The notes: generated by a model not told the origin, from the sequence alone. Positions 1 through 9,460 are shown, numbered from the stretch's first letter. The stretch: 64,000 nt of DNA from Arenicellales bacterium (GCA_951813075.1 OX638343.1:1709999-1773998); one strand, 5' to 3'. A program made the numbers and translations.

Positions 1-606
1 CAACTCCTGATTGCCCGAAAGGGGTGTTGTCTGAATATGCATACCCTTCCTTGCGTAACTGTAAACATTGGTGGGATTTACGACGGCGATCATCATCGGC
101 GGTCCGCCTGGCCTTACCGGACGCGGCATGATTGTCAGCGACTCAAAATTGTAGTGCTGCCCACTCCACGATACCTCTTCATCGGAAAGCAGAGTTTGAA
201 GCACCTCAAGTGATTCGTCGAAGCGCTCCTGAGTCTCCGCTATTGGCACACCCAATCGCTCCATCTCGAACTTGTAGGCACCGCGACCGACACCAAGAAG
301 CAGTCGCTGCTCGGTGAAAATATCTGCCGCCACAATTTCACCAGCGAAAACGCGCATGTCATGCAAGGGCAGAACAACCACCGCGGTAATAATTTTGATG
401 CGCTTGGTGTGTGCCGCAATCTTGACTGCGAATTGCAAAGGCGCAGGCATCATCAGGCAGTTGATCAAATGATGCTCAGTAATGGCAACCGACTCAAATC
501 CCAATCGATCTGCCAATTCGGCCTGCTCGATCATGTCCTGATAGACCCTGTCGCCACCGTAGGACTTGTCGGGATAATCTGCTGACAGCTGAATACAGAA
601 TTCCAT
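1..606 (-). CDS. LLM-class flavin-dependent oxidoreductase (luciferase-like), partial
   Basis: The reading frame is open from an ATG at 606 to the window edge, giving the first 202 residues of a protein usually about 330-350 long. The start MEFCIQLSADYP, the segment FESVAITEHHLIN, the core LLLGVGRGAYKFEMERLGV and the late motif MPRPVRPGGPP are typical of the luciferase-like monooxygenase superfamily, which uses reduced FMN or F420 in a TIM barrel to oxidise small organic substrates. The substrate cannot be told from the sequence. The C-terminal half lies outside the window. It is read in the same direction as hemA, 113 bases downstream of the hemA stop. Confidence 0.8.
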   Translation of the reverse strand, partial: MEFCIQLSADYPDKSYGGDRVYQDMIEQAELADRLGFESVAITEHHLINCLMMPAPLQFAVKIAAHTKRIKIITAVVVLPLHDMRVFAGEIVAADIFTEQRLLLGVGRGAYKFEMERLGVPIAETQERFDESLEVLQTLLSDEEVSWSGQHYNFESLTIMPRPVRPGGPPMMIAVVNPTNVYSYARKGMHIQTTPLSGNQEL

Positions 607-719
607 CAGATCAGTTCTATCAGTCAGTTATTGTCGCCGGCTGAGTCTCGGCAAGGTTCAGAATTTGGGGCTTCGCTGGTTCCGATTGGCGAATCGTCAG
701 GCAACCAAAATTCAAGACT

Positions 720-1922
720 CTATTTGTCTCTTTTGATTCCGAGCGAGTCGAATACATCAATCAGAGCAGCCACCAACTCCTCGATCATGTCATTGGTGTG
801 TAACGGTGTCGGTGTAATTCTCAGCCGTTCCTGTCCGACCGGAACGGTCGGGTGGTTTATGTGCTGTACAAAAATTCCATGTTCGTGCAGCAGTTTATGG
901 CTGGCCTCGCGACACAGATTGGCGTCGCGCACCATGACCGGAATAATGTGAGTGGGGGTTTCCTTAAGTGGCAGGCCCTCTTCCCTAATTCTAGACTTGA
1001 GTGTGTTTACGTTACTATGGAGTGCGATTCGAAGACCCACGTTCTGCCTGACATGTCGAATACTCGCCAAAGCGCCGGCAGCTGTAGCAGGTGTCATTGC
1101 CGTTGTAAAAATAAATCCGCTACCGAAACTTCGGACGTAGTCAACCAGCAATGAGGTTGAGGCGATGTACCCTCCGATCAGACCAAACGCCTTCCCCATC
1201 GTCCCCTGAATGATATCGACCCGATCTGAAACGCCATCCCTCTGTGCTACACCACCACCTGATTCGCCATACAAACCAACAGCATGGACCTCGTCCAGAT
1301 ACGTCAGTGCGTTGTATTTTTCTGCCAAGTCACAGATTTCCTTAATGGGGCCAATGTCGCCATCCATCGAGTACACCGATTCGAATGCAATCAGCTTGGC
1401 GCGATCCGCATCAACACTCTCCAGTAATTCTTCGAGATGGTCTAAATCGTTATGCCGAAATATATGTCGCTCACATTTACCGAAACGGACGCCTTCAATC
1501 ATTGACGCATGATTCAGGGAATCGGAAAAAAGCACCATGCCGGGGATTCTCCCGAGCGTACTCAATGCAGTGGAATTTGTGACATATCCGGAGGTGAAAA
1601 CCAAAGCAGCTTCCTTGTTGTGCAGGCTGGACAACTCGGCTTCGAGTTCGACGAGAGGATGACTGGTACCGGCAATGTTTCGGGTACCTCCGGCTCCAGC
1701 ACCTATTTCCCTCACAGTATTGCAGATAGCGTCCGCCACATCCCGATGCTGACCCATTCCAAGGTAGTCGTTGTTGCACCAGATAGTGATCTCCCGACCA
1801 ATCGAGTGATTGGTAGCACGAGGATATTGTCCTGCGTGTCGTTCGAGATCGGTGAATTCGCGATAATTTCCCGCTGCTTTCAATTGCTCGAGGGAATCAG
1901 CAAAGACCTTATCGTAGTCCAT
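720..1922 (-). CDS. hemA: 5-aminolevulinate synthase (Shemin pathway)
   Basis: This 400-residue pyridoxal-phosphate enzyme of the alpha-oxoamine synthase family would condense glycine with succinyl-CoA to 5-aminolevulinate, the first haem precursor. Sequence features specific to ALAS rather than to BioF or KBL are [11 protein letters not shown] (residues 79-89), [16 protein letters not shown] (109-124), [11 protein letters not shown] and [14 protein letters not shown] (154-167). The cofactor site is visible as [11 protein letters not shown] (D210, H213), and the Schiff-base lysine is K244 in GTMGKAFG. Length matches bacterial ALAS. It is transcribed on the same strand as prmA but 123 bases downstream, so co-transcription is possible. 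Most Gammaproteobacteria make aminolevulinate from glutamyl-tRNA instead, so this gene is unexpected here. A role in a C5N-unit natural product is an alternative, but no such cluster is adjacent. Confidence 0.9.
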   Translation of the reverse strand: MDYDKVFADSLEQLKAAGNYREFTDLERHAGQYPRATNHSIGREITIWCNNDYLGMGQHRDVADAICNTVREIGAGAGGTRNIAGTSHPLVELEAELSSLHNKEAALVFTSGYVTNSTALSTLGRIPGMVLFSDSLNHASMIEGVRFGKCERHIFRHNDLDHLEELLESVDADRAKLIAFESVYSMDGDIGPIKEICDLAEKYNALTYLDEVHAVGLYGESGGGVAQRDGVSDRVDIIQGTMGKAFGLIGGYIASTSLLVDYVRSFGSGFIFTTAMTPATAAGALASIRHVRQNVGLRIALHSNVNTLKSRIREEGLPLKETPTHIIPVMVRDANLCREASHKLLHEHGIFVQHINHPTVPVGQERLRITPTPLHTNDMIEELVAALIDVFDSLGIKRDK

Positions 1923-2045
1923 TAAATCTCAATCCGTGTCTGAAATACATAAAGATACTCAATCGGTTTGATTATAACGAACGCCAAAAGTGCATATGAA
2001 TTTCTACTTCGCTGGAAAGTGGGCAATCCACTCACAGACTCATCT

Positions 2046-2903
2046 CTACCCAGTCTTTTTCCTACCAAACACCAGCACCCAGTTGTCTTCGTAGTTCACA
2101 TCGAGATCGAATGCATCCTCATATTCTTGCTTTATCTGCTTCATCTGTGAGCGCAGGATTCCGGACATGACCAACCAGCCGTCATCGTACACCAGCGTTT
2201 TCAGAGTTTCAGAAAGTTCCAGCAATGCGTCAAGATGAAGATTCGCCAAAACTACATCGGCGCATATATCGGACGGAAGATTGCTTGGATGAATCGCCAT
2301 GAAGCGAAACCCCATGTCATTTCGATCGGCATTGTCAGCACTCTCATCAAGCGCATCTTCGTCTGTGTCAACACCCCACGCGAATCGACAACCGAGTTTC
2401 AATGCTGACAGCGCAAGAATTCCGCTTCCGCAACCAAAATCAACCACTTCACAATCATCAAGTCGATGATTGGTAAGGAACTCGATGCACATTCTGGTGG
2501 TTGGGTGATGTCCGGTTCCAAATGACAAACCAGGATTAATCGTCACCGTTTCGGTCACAGAAGAATCGGATTTGTGCCACGGTGACATGATCCACAATTT
2601 ATCGTTGATCAGGATTGGCTTGAACCGGTTCTGCGACTCCCTGACCCAATCCCGACCATGTAGAGTTTCCTGCTTGATTTGAAACTGATCGTCGTCCCTT
2701 CTGAGTAGTTCCAGATTGCTGAAAAGCAACTCCAAATTCAGTTCATCCAATTCATACAGTGCAGTGACAGTAGTGCGATTATCGTCGTTCGGAACCAAGA
2801 CTGATACAGAACTGGCGCCGAATTCTTCCAAGATTTCTGATACGCTGTCGGACAGACCGCAGCCGCAACTGACCGAAACACTATTCAAGTCCGAATTCTT
2901 CAC
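2046..2903 (-). CDS. prmA: Ribosomal protein L11 methyltransferase
   Basis: PrmA trimethylates lysines and the N-terminus of ribosomal protein L11 using S-adenosylmethionine. The protein is 285 residues, close to the usual 290-300. The diagnostic substrate loop NPGLSFGTGHHPTTR and the SAM-binding motif VDFGCGSGILALSALKLG are present. The catalytic-site motif, usually NIL, is here VLANLHLDALLEL. The start is GTG at 2903, which overlaps the accC stop by four bases (GTGA), so translation is probably coupled. It is the last gene of the aroQ-accB-accC-prmA run, the normal gammaproteobacterial order. The N-terminal domain is somewhat diverged. Confidence 0.92.
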   Translation of the reverse strand: MKNSDLNSVSVSCGCGLSDSVSEILEEFGASSVSVLVPNDDNRTTVTALYELDELNLELLFSNLELLRRDDDQFQIKQETLHGRDWVRESQNRFKPILINDKLWIMSPWHKSDSSVTETVTINPGLSFGTGHHPTTRMCIEFLTNHRLDDCEVVDFGCGSGILALSALKLGCRFAWGVDTDEDALDESADNADRNDMGFRFMAIHPSNLPSDICADVVLANLHLDALLELSETLKTLVYDDGWLVMSGILRSQMKQIKQEYEDAFDLDVNYEDNWVLVFGRKKTG

Positions 2904-4252
2904 GAACTCGTCTGCTTCGCAATAATACGCTCAAGAAAATTGATATCTGTCGCGCCGCGCTGGAATTTCTTCTTCGTAAGAACATTCTGGTGCAACGCTA
3001 TCGTCGTTTCGACTCCATCGACCACCAATTCCTCCAACGCGCCTCTCATTCGAGAGATCGCTTCGGTACGATCCTGACCATGGGTGACCACTTTGGCAAT
3101 AAGCGAATCATAGTGGGGTGTAATTTCGTAATTGCTGTAGATGTGTGAGTCGACACGGACACCGGGACCACCTGGTGGATGATAGCGAACGATCCTGCCC
3201 GGTGACGGCATCAGAGTCTCGGGATGTTCGGCATTGATCCTGCATTCGATCGCGTGGCCGTCAATCCTGATCTTGTCCTGTTTAAGAGACAGTGTCGCAC
3301 CGCCAGCGATTCGAATCTGTTCCTTGACGATGTCAATACCTGTCACCATTTCAGTGACAGTGTGCTCCACCTGCACCCGCGTGTTCATCTCGATAAAGTA
3401 AAACTGACTGCCATCGAACAGAAATTCGAAAGTGCCCGCACCCGTGTAAGAAAGTTCCTTGCAGGCGGTCACACACTGCTGGCCGAGTCTTTCTCGCAAT
3501 TTTTTGCTGACATCAAATGCCGGTGCTTCTTCGATCAGTTTCTGTCGGCGACGCTGGATCGAGCAGTCGCGATCACCGAGATGTACGGCATTCCCATATT
3601 GGTCTGCCAGAACCTGAATCTCGATGTGTCGGGGGTTGTGCAGAAATTTCTCAAGATACAGGGTCGAATCACCAAATCCCATTGCCGATTCGTTGACAGA
3701 CATGGTCAGTGCAGACTGCAATTGGGATTCGTTCTCCACAAGACGCAGCCCCTTACCGCCTCCACCGGCAGCCGCCTTGATCAGTACAGGATATCCAATC
3801 CTCTGTGCTTGCGCCTTGATCTGCTCGATATCATCTCCCAAGGGCCCTCCCGAACCGGGAACGCACTGCAGGCCGACTCTTTCCATCGTACGGATCGCTT
3901 CAATCTTGTTACCCATGGTACGAATTGCCTCAGGTGACGGTCCGATAAAAGTGAAACCACTTTGCTCCACCCTTTCGGCAAAATCCGAATTTTCTGCAAG
4001 AAATCCATAACCGGGATGTATGGCATTGGCATTTGTCACCTCTGCCGCAGCGATCACAGCGGGAATATTCAGATAGCTTTGCGTTGCTGGCGCCGGACCG
4101 ATACACACCGACTCATCGGCCAGTTTGACATATTTCGCTTCGCCGTCTATATCGGAATGCAGCGCCACTGTGGATATGCCAAGATCGCGACAAGCGCGCA
4201 GAATTCTAAGCGCAATTTCGCCGCGGTTGGCGATGACGACTTTTTCAATCAT
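2900..4252 (-). CDS. accC: Acetyl-CoA carboxylase, biotin carboxylase subunit
   Basis: AccC carboxylates biotin on AccB with ATP and bicarbonate, the first half-reaction of malonyl-CoA synthesis. The 450-residue length is exactly typical. Visible features are the start MIEKVVIANRGEIALRILRA, the glycine-rich ATP loop KAAAGGGGKGLR, the HLGDRDCSIQRRRQKLIEEAP motif and the active-site segment FIEMNTRVQVEHTVTE. The ATG at 4252 overlaps the accB stop by four bases, indicating translational coupling and equal expression of the two subunits. No anomalies were seen. Confidence 0.97.
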   Translation of the reverse strand: MIEKVVIANRGEIALRILRACRDLGISTVALHSDIDGEAKYVKLADESVCIGPAPATQSYLNIPAVIAAAEVTNANAIHPGYGFLAENSDFAERVEQSGFTFIGPSPEAIRTMGNKIEAIRTMERVGLQCVPGSGGPLGDDIEQIKAQAQRIGYPVLIKAAAGGGGKGLRLVENESQLQSALTMSVNESAMGFGDSTLYLEKFLHNPRHIEIQVLADQYGNAVHLGDRDCSIQRRRQKLIEEAPAFDVSKKLRERLGQQCVTACKELSYTGAGTFEFLFDGSQFYFIEMNTRVQVEHTVTEMVTGIDIVKEQIRIAGGATLSLKQDKIRIDGHAIECRINAEHPETLMPSPGRIVRYHPPGGPGVRVDSHIYSNYEITPHYDSLIAKVVTHGQDRTEAISRMRGALEELVVDGVETTIALHQNVLTKKKFQRGATDINFLERIIAKQTSS

Positions 4253-4701
4253 TCTCTTAAGAGAAAAATCGCTTCACCGAATTCCACGGGATCGTGGTCT
4301 TCTTTCAGTACCTTGACAATCGTTCCGCTATGTTCTGCTTCGATCTGATTGAAGATTTTCATCGCTTCAATCAAACACAGGGGATCTCCGACATTGACGC
4401 TGTCGCCCACACTCACAAATGGCGGATCTGTCGGAGAGGCGGCGGCGAAGAAAGTACCGACCATCGGCGACTTGACTGCGAAAGTATCGTCTTCATCCGG
4501 ATCCTCAATCTGAATTTCTCCCGGGTCAGGAGGTGATACATGGACATATTCCGGGTTGACACCTGACACTTGTGCCGGTACCGTTGTGATCGTCGGAGTT
4601 CTCGTGAGTCGGATGGAATCATCGCCTTCGCGAATCTCAATCTCGCTGAGCTTGGAGGCGTTGAAAATTTCGATTAATTTACGAACCTTACGCAGATCCA
4701 T
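4249..4701 (-). CDS. accB: Acetyl-CoA carboxylase, biotin carboxyl carrier protein
   Basis: AccB carries the biotin that shuttles carboxyl groups between AccC and the AccAD carboxyltransferase. The protein has 150 residues: an N-terminal MDLRKVRKLIEIF segment typical of BCCP, an acidic linker (about 55-72), then a biotinyl domain with the acceptor lysine K115 in IEAMKIFNQ. The common form is EAMKMMN, so the residues after the biotinyl lysine are slightly unusual. The start is ATG at 4701, three bases after the aroQ stop codon. It lies in one transcription unit with aroQ, accC and prmA. Confidence 0.95.
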   Translation of the reverse strand: MDLRKVRKLIEIFNASKLSEIEIREGDDSIRLTRTPTITTVPAQVSGVNPEYVHVSPPDPGEIQIEDPDEDDTFAVKSPMVGTFFAAASPTDPPFVSVGDSVNVGDPLCLIEAMKIFNQIEAEHSGTIVKVLKEDHDPVEFGEAIFLLRE

Positions 4702-4704
4702 GAC

Positions 4705-5160
4705 TCACCCCGCTGTCTGTTGTTCTTGCAAATATCTCACAGCCGCCTGCAAAGCAAAATCGTAGCCTTGTGCACCCAATCCGCAGATCACGCCTTGCGC
4801 GATGTCGGAAAAATACGAATGATGACGAAACTCCTCGCGCTGGAAAACGTTGGACAGGTGAACCTCGATAAAGGGAATTTGCGAGGCGATCATCGCATCC
4901 CTGATCGCGACACTGGTATGCGTGTACGCCGCCGGATTGAAGACAATAAATCGCACATCTTCGGCGGTGGCTTCCTGCAACGCATCCACGAGCTCGTGCT
5001 CAGCATTGCTTTGCTTCGCTATGACCTCATGCCCGGCTTCGTGCGCAATCTGTGCAGCTCGTTCATTGATTTGATCGAGCGTCACCCGCCCGTAAATCTC
5101 AGGCTCGCGGGTACCCAGGAGATTCAGATTGGGACCATGTAAAATAAGAATTCTCGGCAT
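4705..5160 (-). CDS. aroQ: 3-dehydroquinate dehydratase, type II
   Basis: AroQ removes water from 3-dehydroquinate in the shikimate pathway. The protein has 151 residues, the usual type II length. It begins [20 protein letters not shown], with the catalytic tyrosine-containing lid following (IYGRVTL). The substrate-binding [15 protein letters not shown] and the histidine region [22 protein letters not shown] are intact. Coupling of aroQ with accBC is common in Gammaproteobacteria. A 124-base gap separates its start from the upstream tlpA stop and should hold the operon promoter, but no clear -35/-10 pair was identified. Confidence 0.95.
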   Translation of the reverse strand: MPRILILHGPNLNLLGTREPEIYGRVTLDQINERAAQIAHEAGHEVIAKQSNAEHELVDALQEATAEDVRFIVFNPAAYTHTSVAIRDAMIASQIPFIEVHLSNVFQREEFRHHSYFSDIAQGVICGLGAQGYDFALQAAVRYLQEQQTAG

Positions 5161-5226
5161 TCGAACAGGTCGTTACTTTATACAGAAATCGGTAGGATTA
5201 TACTAATTTTATTTGCAGTTAATTAT

Positions 5227-5261
5227 ATTTTCGGCGATTTTAGCAACATTTTGCCGAAAAT
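5227..5261. repeat. Inverted repeat between tlpA and aroQ
   Basis: Nine-base arms ATTTTCGGC (5227-5235) and GCCGAAAAT (5253-5261) flank a 17-base spacer. It lies just past the tlpA stop codon on the minus strand. There is no strong run of T after the stem on that strand, so it is at best a weak terminator. It could instead be a regulatory site for the aroQ operon. Confidence 0.35.
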
Positions 5262-5284
5262 ACAGTTTAATGGCTGGTCTGGAA

Positions 5285-5818
5285 TTACTTGATCAGTTTC
5301 TGCAGATCCTCCTCCGCCAGCGGACCTTCATGCGAAAACAGTCGTTCACCCGTCTGGCTGAATGTCACCGTATACGGTAAAACACCGTCGTCGTTCCCGA
5401 GTAACTCCATTATCTCGTTAGTCACGTCCATTTGGGCGATGATCGATGGAAACTGGATTTGATTGGATTGAAGAAAATCTTTCGCGGCCTGTTCCCGATC
5501 GACGACAACGCCCACGACTCGAACACCCTGTTCACCATACTCTGCATTGAACCGATCCAGAAGCGGCATCTCGGCAATGCATGGTGGACACCAGCTGCCC
5601 CAGAAATTCAGCACCACTGTCTTATTTTTCCAGTCATCTACCCGGATTGACGCCTCGCTGTTGATCGATCTCCAACTGCTCTCGTATTCGCGAAGATCGT
5701 CGATTTCGCCTATTGTTGGCATTGACGATGCGTAGCGCTGCCACACCACACCCGCGGCCAGTGCCGTCAGAGCAACGGTGACAATCGTTGCCACCACGAT
5801 GAGCTTTCTTCTATCCAT
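5285..5818 (-). CDS. TlpA/ResA-like membrane-anchored thioredoxin
   Basis: The protein has 177 residues from the ATG at 5818. A single N-terminal hydrophobic segment (about residues 6-24) anchors it, and the rest should face the periplasm. The thioredoxin-fold active site is WCPPC at residues 76-80 in NFWGSWCPPCIAEMPLLDRF, as in the TlpA/ResA/DsbE group that reduces disulfides in the periplasm. Its start shares one base with the dsbD stop (TGATG), so the two are translationally coupled. Since the DsbD beside it has no C-terminal thioredoxin domain, this protein is a good candidate to take electrons from the DsbD membrane domain (inference). Confidence 0.88.
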   Translation of the reverse strand: MDRRKLIVVATIVTVALTALAAGVVWQRYASSMPTIGEIDDLREYESSWRSINSEASIRVDDWKNKTVVLNFWGSWCPPCIAEMPLLDRFNAEYGEQGVRVVGVVVDREQAAKDFLQSNQIQFPSIIAQMDVTNEIMELLGNDDGVLPYTVTFSQTGERLFSHEGPLAEEDLQKLIK

Positions 5819-7737
5819 CAAGACAATCGTATATCAGTTGCCGTTATGGCTAATTGCTGTACTGCTGCGAATTGTGAAAGTGGCTGCATTACGTCGCGGT
5901 TACCCATCACACCACCTATCAACGACAGCGCGCCCCAGAACACCAGAACAAGGCCCAGTCCTTTCCACAACAATCTCCAACCACCCGGATTATCGGGCAG
6001 TTCCTGGGTGGCGCCGAGAAACACGCCAGTAACGATAAACAGCACCGCCCAAAGTACCAACACAGGTACTTGAGGGATGTTGCCAAGAAGATAAATCGCA
6101 ACCGCGAGAATCATGACCCCCATGAACTGCTTGAGCCGGTCCATCCACGGACCTGCTTTTGGCAGCACAACACCAAAACCGAAGCCGATCGCAATCAAAA
6201 TCGCACCCATTCCAAGTGCCATAAACGCCATCATGGCAGCACCGAGATACGGGTCCGCCTTGGCAATTGCGATTCCCAAGACTGAAATAAGCAGGGGTGA
6301 TACACAGGCACTGACAACAAGCGCCGATATCAAGCCGAGTACGAATACCGCACCGGCCTTGCCACCACCGATTTTCATGGTGCTTTCCTGAACCCGCGAT
6401 TCCAACGCGCTCGGCAGCCGGATCTCATAAAAACCGAACAGTGACAAAGACATCAGAATGAATACGGCACTCATGATACTCAGCGCCCACGCGTTCTGAA
6501 AATAAGCCTGCAACTGATCCCCGGTCGCGCCGGCGACCGCACCGACAACTGCATAGGCGACGATCGTACCCGATACATAGATAATTGACAGAATCCCACC
6601 ACGCACGCCTGCGTTCGACGCATCGCTGCCCACTATGATGGAAGACAGTATGGGAATCAATGGAAGCACACACGGTGTGAATGTCAGGAGAATTCCTGTC
6701 CCTAAAGCTGTTACCAGAAGCCACCAGATCGCGCTGGCACCGGAAATGTCCCCACCGAACCCAGCATCTGATGGTGATGAGGTATCGGCGCTGGCCGTCT
6801 GGATCAGTGAAGGCAAGCGGATGTCAAATGTCTTGGTCACCGGGGGATAACAGATCAGATCCTTGGCGCATCCCTGATAGGTCGCGGTAAGCAGCAGTTT
6901 GCCAGGATTCGGGCTGGAACGAGTCAGCGGGATCCTGACATCGAAATTTTCCGGGTAGATATAAGTCGGACCAAAAAATTTGTCATCCATGAGTATGCTT
7001 TCTGGCAATTCCGGCTGCTGGCCCATCGCGTCACCAGTGATATCGAATACCAGCTTGTCGCGGTACAGGTAGTAGCCGGGAGTTACATCGAATGCGGCCA
7101 ACAAGCTCTCCCCCTCCACCTGCCAGACATTAAGGACAAATGCTTGATCAACGTCTAATAAATTATCAGCAGTAACCACCGGCATGTTCGAAAACAGGTT
7201 CTCGAGGGCATTCGGTTTGGATTCGCCAGACAATTGTGCGAGCTGAGACTCTTGGTTTGCGTCCGTTACCGCGGTATTCTGGGATTGCGCTGCGGAAGCA
7301 GTAGAAATGAACGACAGCAGTTTGGTCACTTCGTTCTTGTTCGGCGGATAGCACACACCAATGGGCTCGTTACAACCTTGTGACCATACCTCGAGCTTGG
7401 CGGTACGGACAGCATCATCCGCGGTGATGGGAATACGGACCTCAGCGCGTCCGGTATAGATCGTGACCTCACCAAATAGCGGGTCATCTTTCATCGTACC
7501 GGGTGGAAGAATCAACTCACCGAGCTGAACACCATCAGTCTGGGATACAGCAACGAACTTGTCCTGGTACATATAGTACCCATCCGCGATATTCCATACC
7601 GCAACCAGCTCATCGCCTTCCAGTTCGCTGCTGAACGCAAACGCCTCCTCTGGAGGAAGCAGTTCATCGTCGGTTTGCCCGTGCGATACAAAAGCAACCA
7701 TAAAGATCAGCAAACCTGTAATTAGTCTTGCAATCAT
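5818..7737 (-). CDS. dsbD: DsbD-like thiol:disulfide interchange protein, tandem N-terminal domains, no C-terminal thioredoxin
   Basis: DsbD moves electrons from cytoplasmic thioredoxin across the membrane to periplasmic proteins. This 639-residue version starts at ATG 7737, chosen because a signal peptide (MIARLITGLLIFMVAFVSHG) follows it directly; the frame extends 29 codons further upstream. Two DsbD-alpha type domains are seen in tandem, each with its redox cysteine pair: QGCNEPIGVCYPP and QGCAKDLICYPP. The CcdA-like membrane domain follows, with both expected cysteines in TFTPCVLPLIPILSS and VVSACVSPLLIS. The protein ends soon after the last membrane segments, and the C-terminal thioredoxin domain of E. 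coli DsbD is absent. The overlapping downstream tlpA-like gene probably supplies that function. Confidence 0.88.
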   Translation of the reverse strand: MIARLITGLLIFMVAFVSHGQTDDELLPPEEAFAFSSELEGDELVAVWNIADGYYMYQDKFVAVSQTDGVQLGELILPPGTMKDDPLFGEVTIYTGRAEVRIPITADDAVRTAKLEVWSQGCNEPIGVCYPPNKNEVTKLLSFISTASAAQSQNTAVTDANQESQLAQLSGESKPNALENLFSNMPVVTADNLLDVDQAFVLNVWQVEGESLLAAFDVTPGYYLYRDKLVFDITGDAMGQQPELPESILMDDKFFGPTYIYPENFDVRIPLTRSSPNPGKLLLTATYQGCAKDLICYPPVTKTFDIRLPSLIQTASADTSSPSDAGFGGDISGASAIWWLLVTALGTGILLTFTPCVLPLIPILSSIIVGSDASNAGVRGGILSIIYVSGTIVAYAVVGAVAGATGDQLQAYFQNAWALSIMSAVFILMSLSLFGFYEIRLPSALESRVQESTMKIGGGKAGAVFVLGLISALVVSACVSPLLISVLGIAIAKADPYLGAAMMAFMALGMGAILIAIGFGFGVVLPKAGPWMDRLKQFMGVMILAVAIYLLGNIPQVPVLVLWAVLFIVTGVFLGATQELPDNPGGWRLLWKGLGLVLVFWGALSLIGGVMGNRDVMQPLSQFAAVQQLAITATDIRLS

Positions 7738-8053
7738 TTTGGTGTGTGTTGATGCGGTGGAATCGCGGTGCAATTCATGGCAATAGGGTGTTGTGTTTTT
7801 TTGAGGCGCGCGCAGTTGCTGCAATGGAATCTATGAAATTATAACGACCCGATTGGAACCCTCGTACGCACTTAAAAATTACGTGTCTCTATTGTAAACC
7901 CAAAAATCGGATTTCTTATTCAGAGACGATTAATTGTGAGCGGATACTGTTCGTATTCGCGCCAGACTCATTTGAATTTGTTCAGTTGCTTTAAATAATA
8001 ATAATGATTATCATTTTTATTATCATATTAGGAAATAACTTTGGAGTCTTCAG
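7738..8053. other. Divergent intergenic region between dsbD and the DUF4856 gene
   Basis: This 316-base region separates the minus-strand dsbD unit from the plus-strand iron block. The right end holds the Fur box described separately. The left part should hold the dsbD promoter, but no convincing promoter or other gene was seen. Confidence 0.5.
8000..8018 (+). promoter_or_regulatory. Fur box upstream of DUF4856 gene
   Basis: The 19 bases AATAATGATTATCATTTTT match the consensus GATAATGATAATCATTATC at 15 of 19 positions. The core lies in a longer AT-rich stretch (about 7994-8027) with further TAAT/ATTA half-sites, so more than one Fur dimer may bind. It is 35 bases before the start codon at 8054, a position that suits repression by Fur with iron. 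Confidence 0.8.
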
Positions 8054-9460
8054 ATGAAATTCAAAACAATGCTCACACTATTTTTCGTTGGAACTTTGCT
8101 GCCAGCGCTCGCCCAATCGGAATCAGAGGTTTATATGAACTTTCCGATTACCGTGAAAGGCTATGCCGGAGATAAAACAGATTCGGCTTCGTATTCCGGA
8201 CAGATTGCCAGACACTTGCTGCACAATTCGCTCAAGAAACTTGCCGGCAAAGGCAACGGCGAGCCGAATGAGGAACTAAAAGCAAAGATGATGGCCTACT
8301 ACGCTGGAACGGACGAGGGACGGGAGATTCTCGATCCGAAATCGAAAGATGGGTTCGCCATCAAACAGACGATGATCGACGAAATTTCCAAAGGCAAGGA
8401 GCTGAAGGGGAAAACATACAAAGGTGCGGTCAATAGCTGGCCCGGTTACATGACCGGACCGGAAGTGCTCGAGTTCTTGATCGACAAGGCGTCATCTGCG
8501 AATAAGGGATACGACCCGATTACCGGGTATGACTACGGTCAGTTGATATCCAAATTCATGATGGGCGCTGTGTTCTACAACCAGGCGGTGGACAATTATC
8601 TTGACGAGAGACTGACGGCGGATAAAAATCCCAACGACAAACCGTACAAGGAAGGACGCCACTATTCTGGAAAAGAACACGTGTGGGATGAGGCATTCGG
8701 GTATTTCGGCGCACCGGCGCATGCAATCGATCTGGAAGCAGATCAGGCGTATAGCATCGCCAAACGCAAACCCGACGTCATGGCCGCAGCCGACCATAAC
8801 AGCGACGGTGTAGTCGACCTGAAGACCGAAATGACCTACGCACACGCCTACTATGCAGCTGATGCGGACAAGGGTGGGAAGACCAGTTATCTTTCAGACA
8901 TCACAGGTGCATTCATAGATGGACGCAAATTGATCACTGCAGCAGACAGCAACGCCCTCACCGACGCTCAGCGCGCCGAGCTGATGACAATTGCCGATAC
9001 GATCAAGATGAAATGGGAACAGGTCATCGCTGAAGCGACGTTCAAGTATGCAGGTTCAGTTTACAAGGATCTGCAGAAATTGATCGCCATTGTCGAAGCC
9101 AACGGCGATGTCAGTGACGCGTTTCGCGCCTATGCAAAACATTGGGGAGAATTGAAAGGATTCTCGATGGCGCTGCAGACATCAGGAAAAGATCTGGGTG
9201 AAACAGCAGTTAAAATCAATCGTCTGATTGGTTTCAGCCCGGTCCACCTGGACGGAAACCAGGTCACCGGAATTGACGGCAATGGAAACTACATGACCGC
9301 AAGCGGTTCCTCCATGGCGGAATACATGGTTCATATGGTCAAACTCCAAAATCTGCTCGGCGACGCATTCAATCTGACCAAGCGCAAGAATGATGCAACT
9401 TCGCAACTTGCGGACCTGATTGAGTCGGTCGGTGCATCCAAAGGTGCTGAAACGGACTGA
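8054..9460 (+). CDS. DUF4856 domain protein, secreted, iron-regulated
   Basis: The 468-residue protein starts at ATG 8054 behind a GGAG at 8043. A signal peptide (MKFKTMLTLFFVGTLLPALAQ) directs it to the periplasm or outer membrane. Family marks of DUF4856 are YSGQIARHLLHNSL, MGAVFYNQAVDNYLDE and EHVWDEAFGYFGAPAHA. The biochemical function is not established; in other marine bacteria I recall such proteins near imelysin-like and iron-uptake genes (recollection, not checked). Here a Fur box precedes it and a ferric-iron transporter follows two genes later, so a role in iron acquisition under limitation is inferred. No lipobox was seen after the signal. Confidence 0.85.
   Translation: MKFKTMLTLFFVGTLLPALAQSESEVYMNFPITVKGYAGDKTDSASYSGQIARHLLHNSLKKLAGKGNGEPNEELKAKMMAYYAGTDEGREILDPKSKDGFAIKQTMIDEISKGKELKGKTYKGAVNSWPGYMTGPEVLEFLIDKASSANKGYDPITGYDYGQLISKFMMGAVFYNQAVDNYLDERLTADKNPNDKPYKEGRHYSGKEHVWDEAFGYFGAPAHAIDLEADQAYSIAKRKPDVMAAADHNSDGVVDLKTEMTYAHAYYAADADKGGKTSYLSDITGAFIDGRKLITAADSNALTDAQRAELMTIADTIKMKWEQVIAEATFKYAGSVYKDLQKLIAIVEANGDVSDAFRAYAKHWGELKGFSMALQTSGKDLGETAVKINRLIGFSPVHLDGNQVTGIDGNGNYMTASGSSMAEYMVHMVKLQNLLGDAFNLTKRKNDATSQLADLIESVGASKGAETD

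Noticed and set aside
720..1922. Reading the ALAS as BioF or KBL
   Set aside because: GTRNIAGT and [11 protein letters not shown] are ALAS marks; no biotin or threonine-degradation genes are adjacent.
3224..3937. 237-codon plus-strand frame
   Set aside because: It is antisense to accC, which has unmistakable motifs; the opposite product has no family marks.
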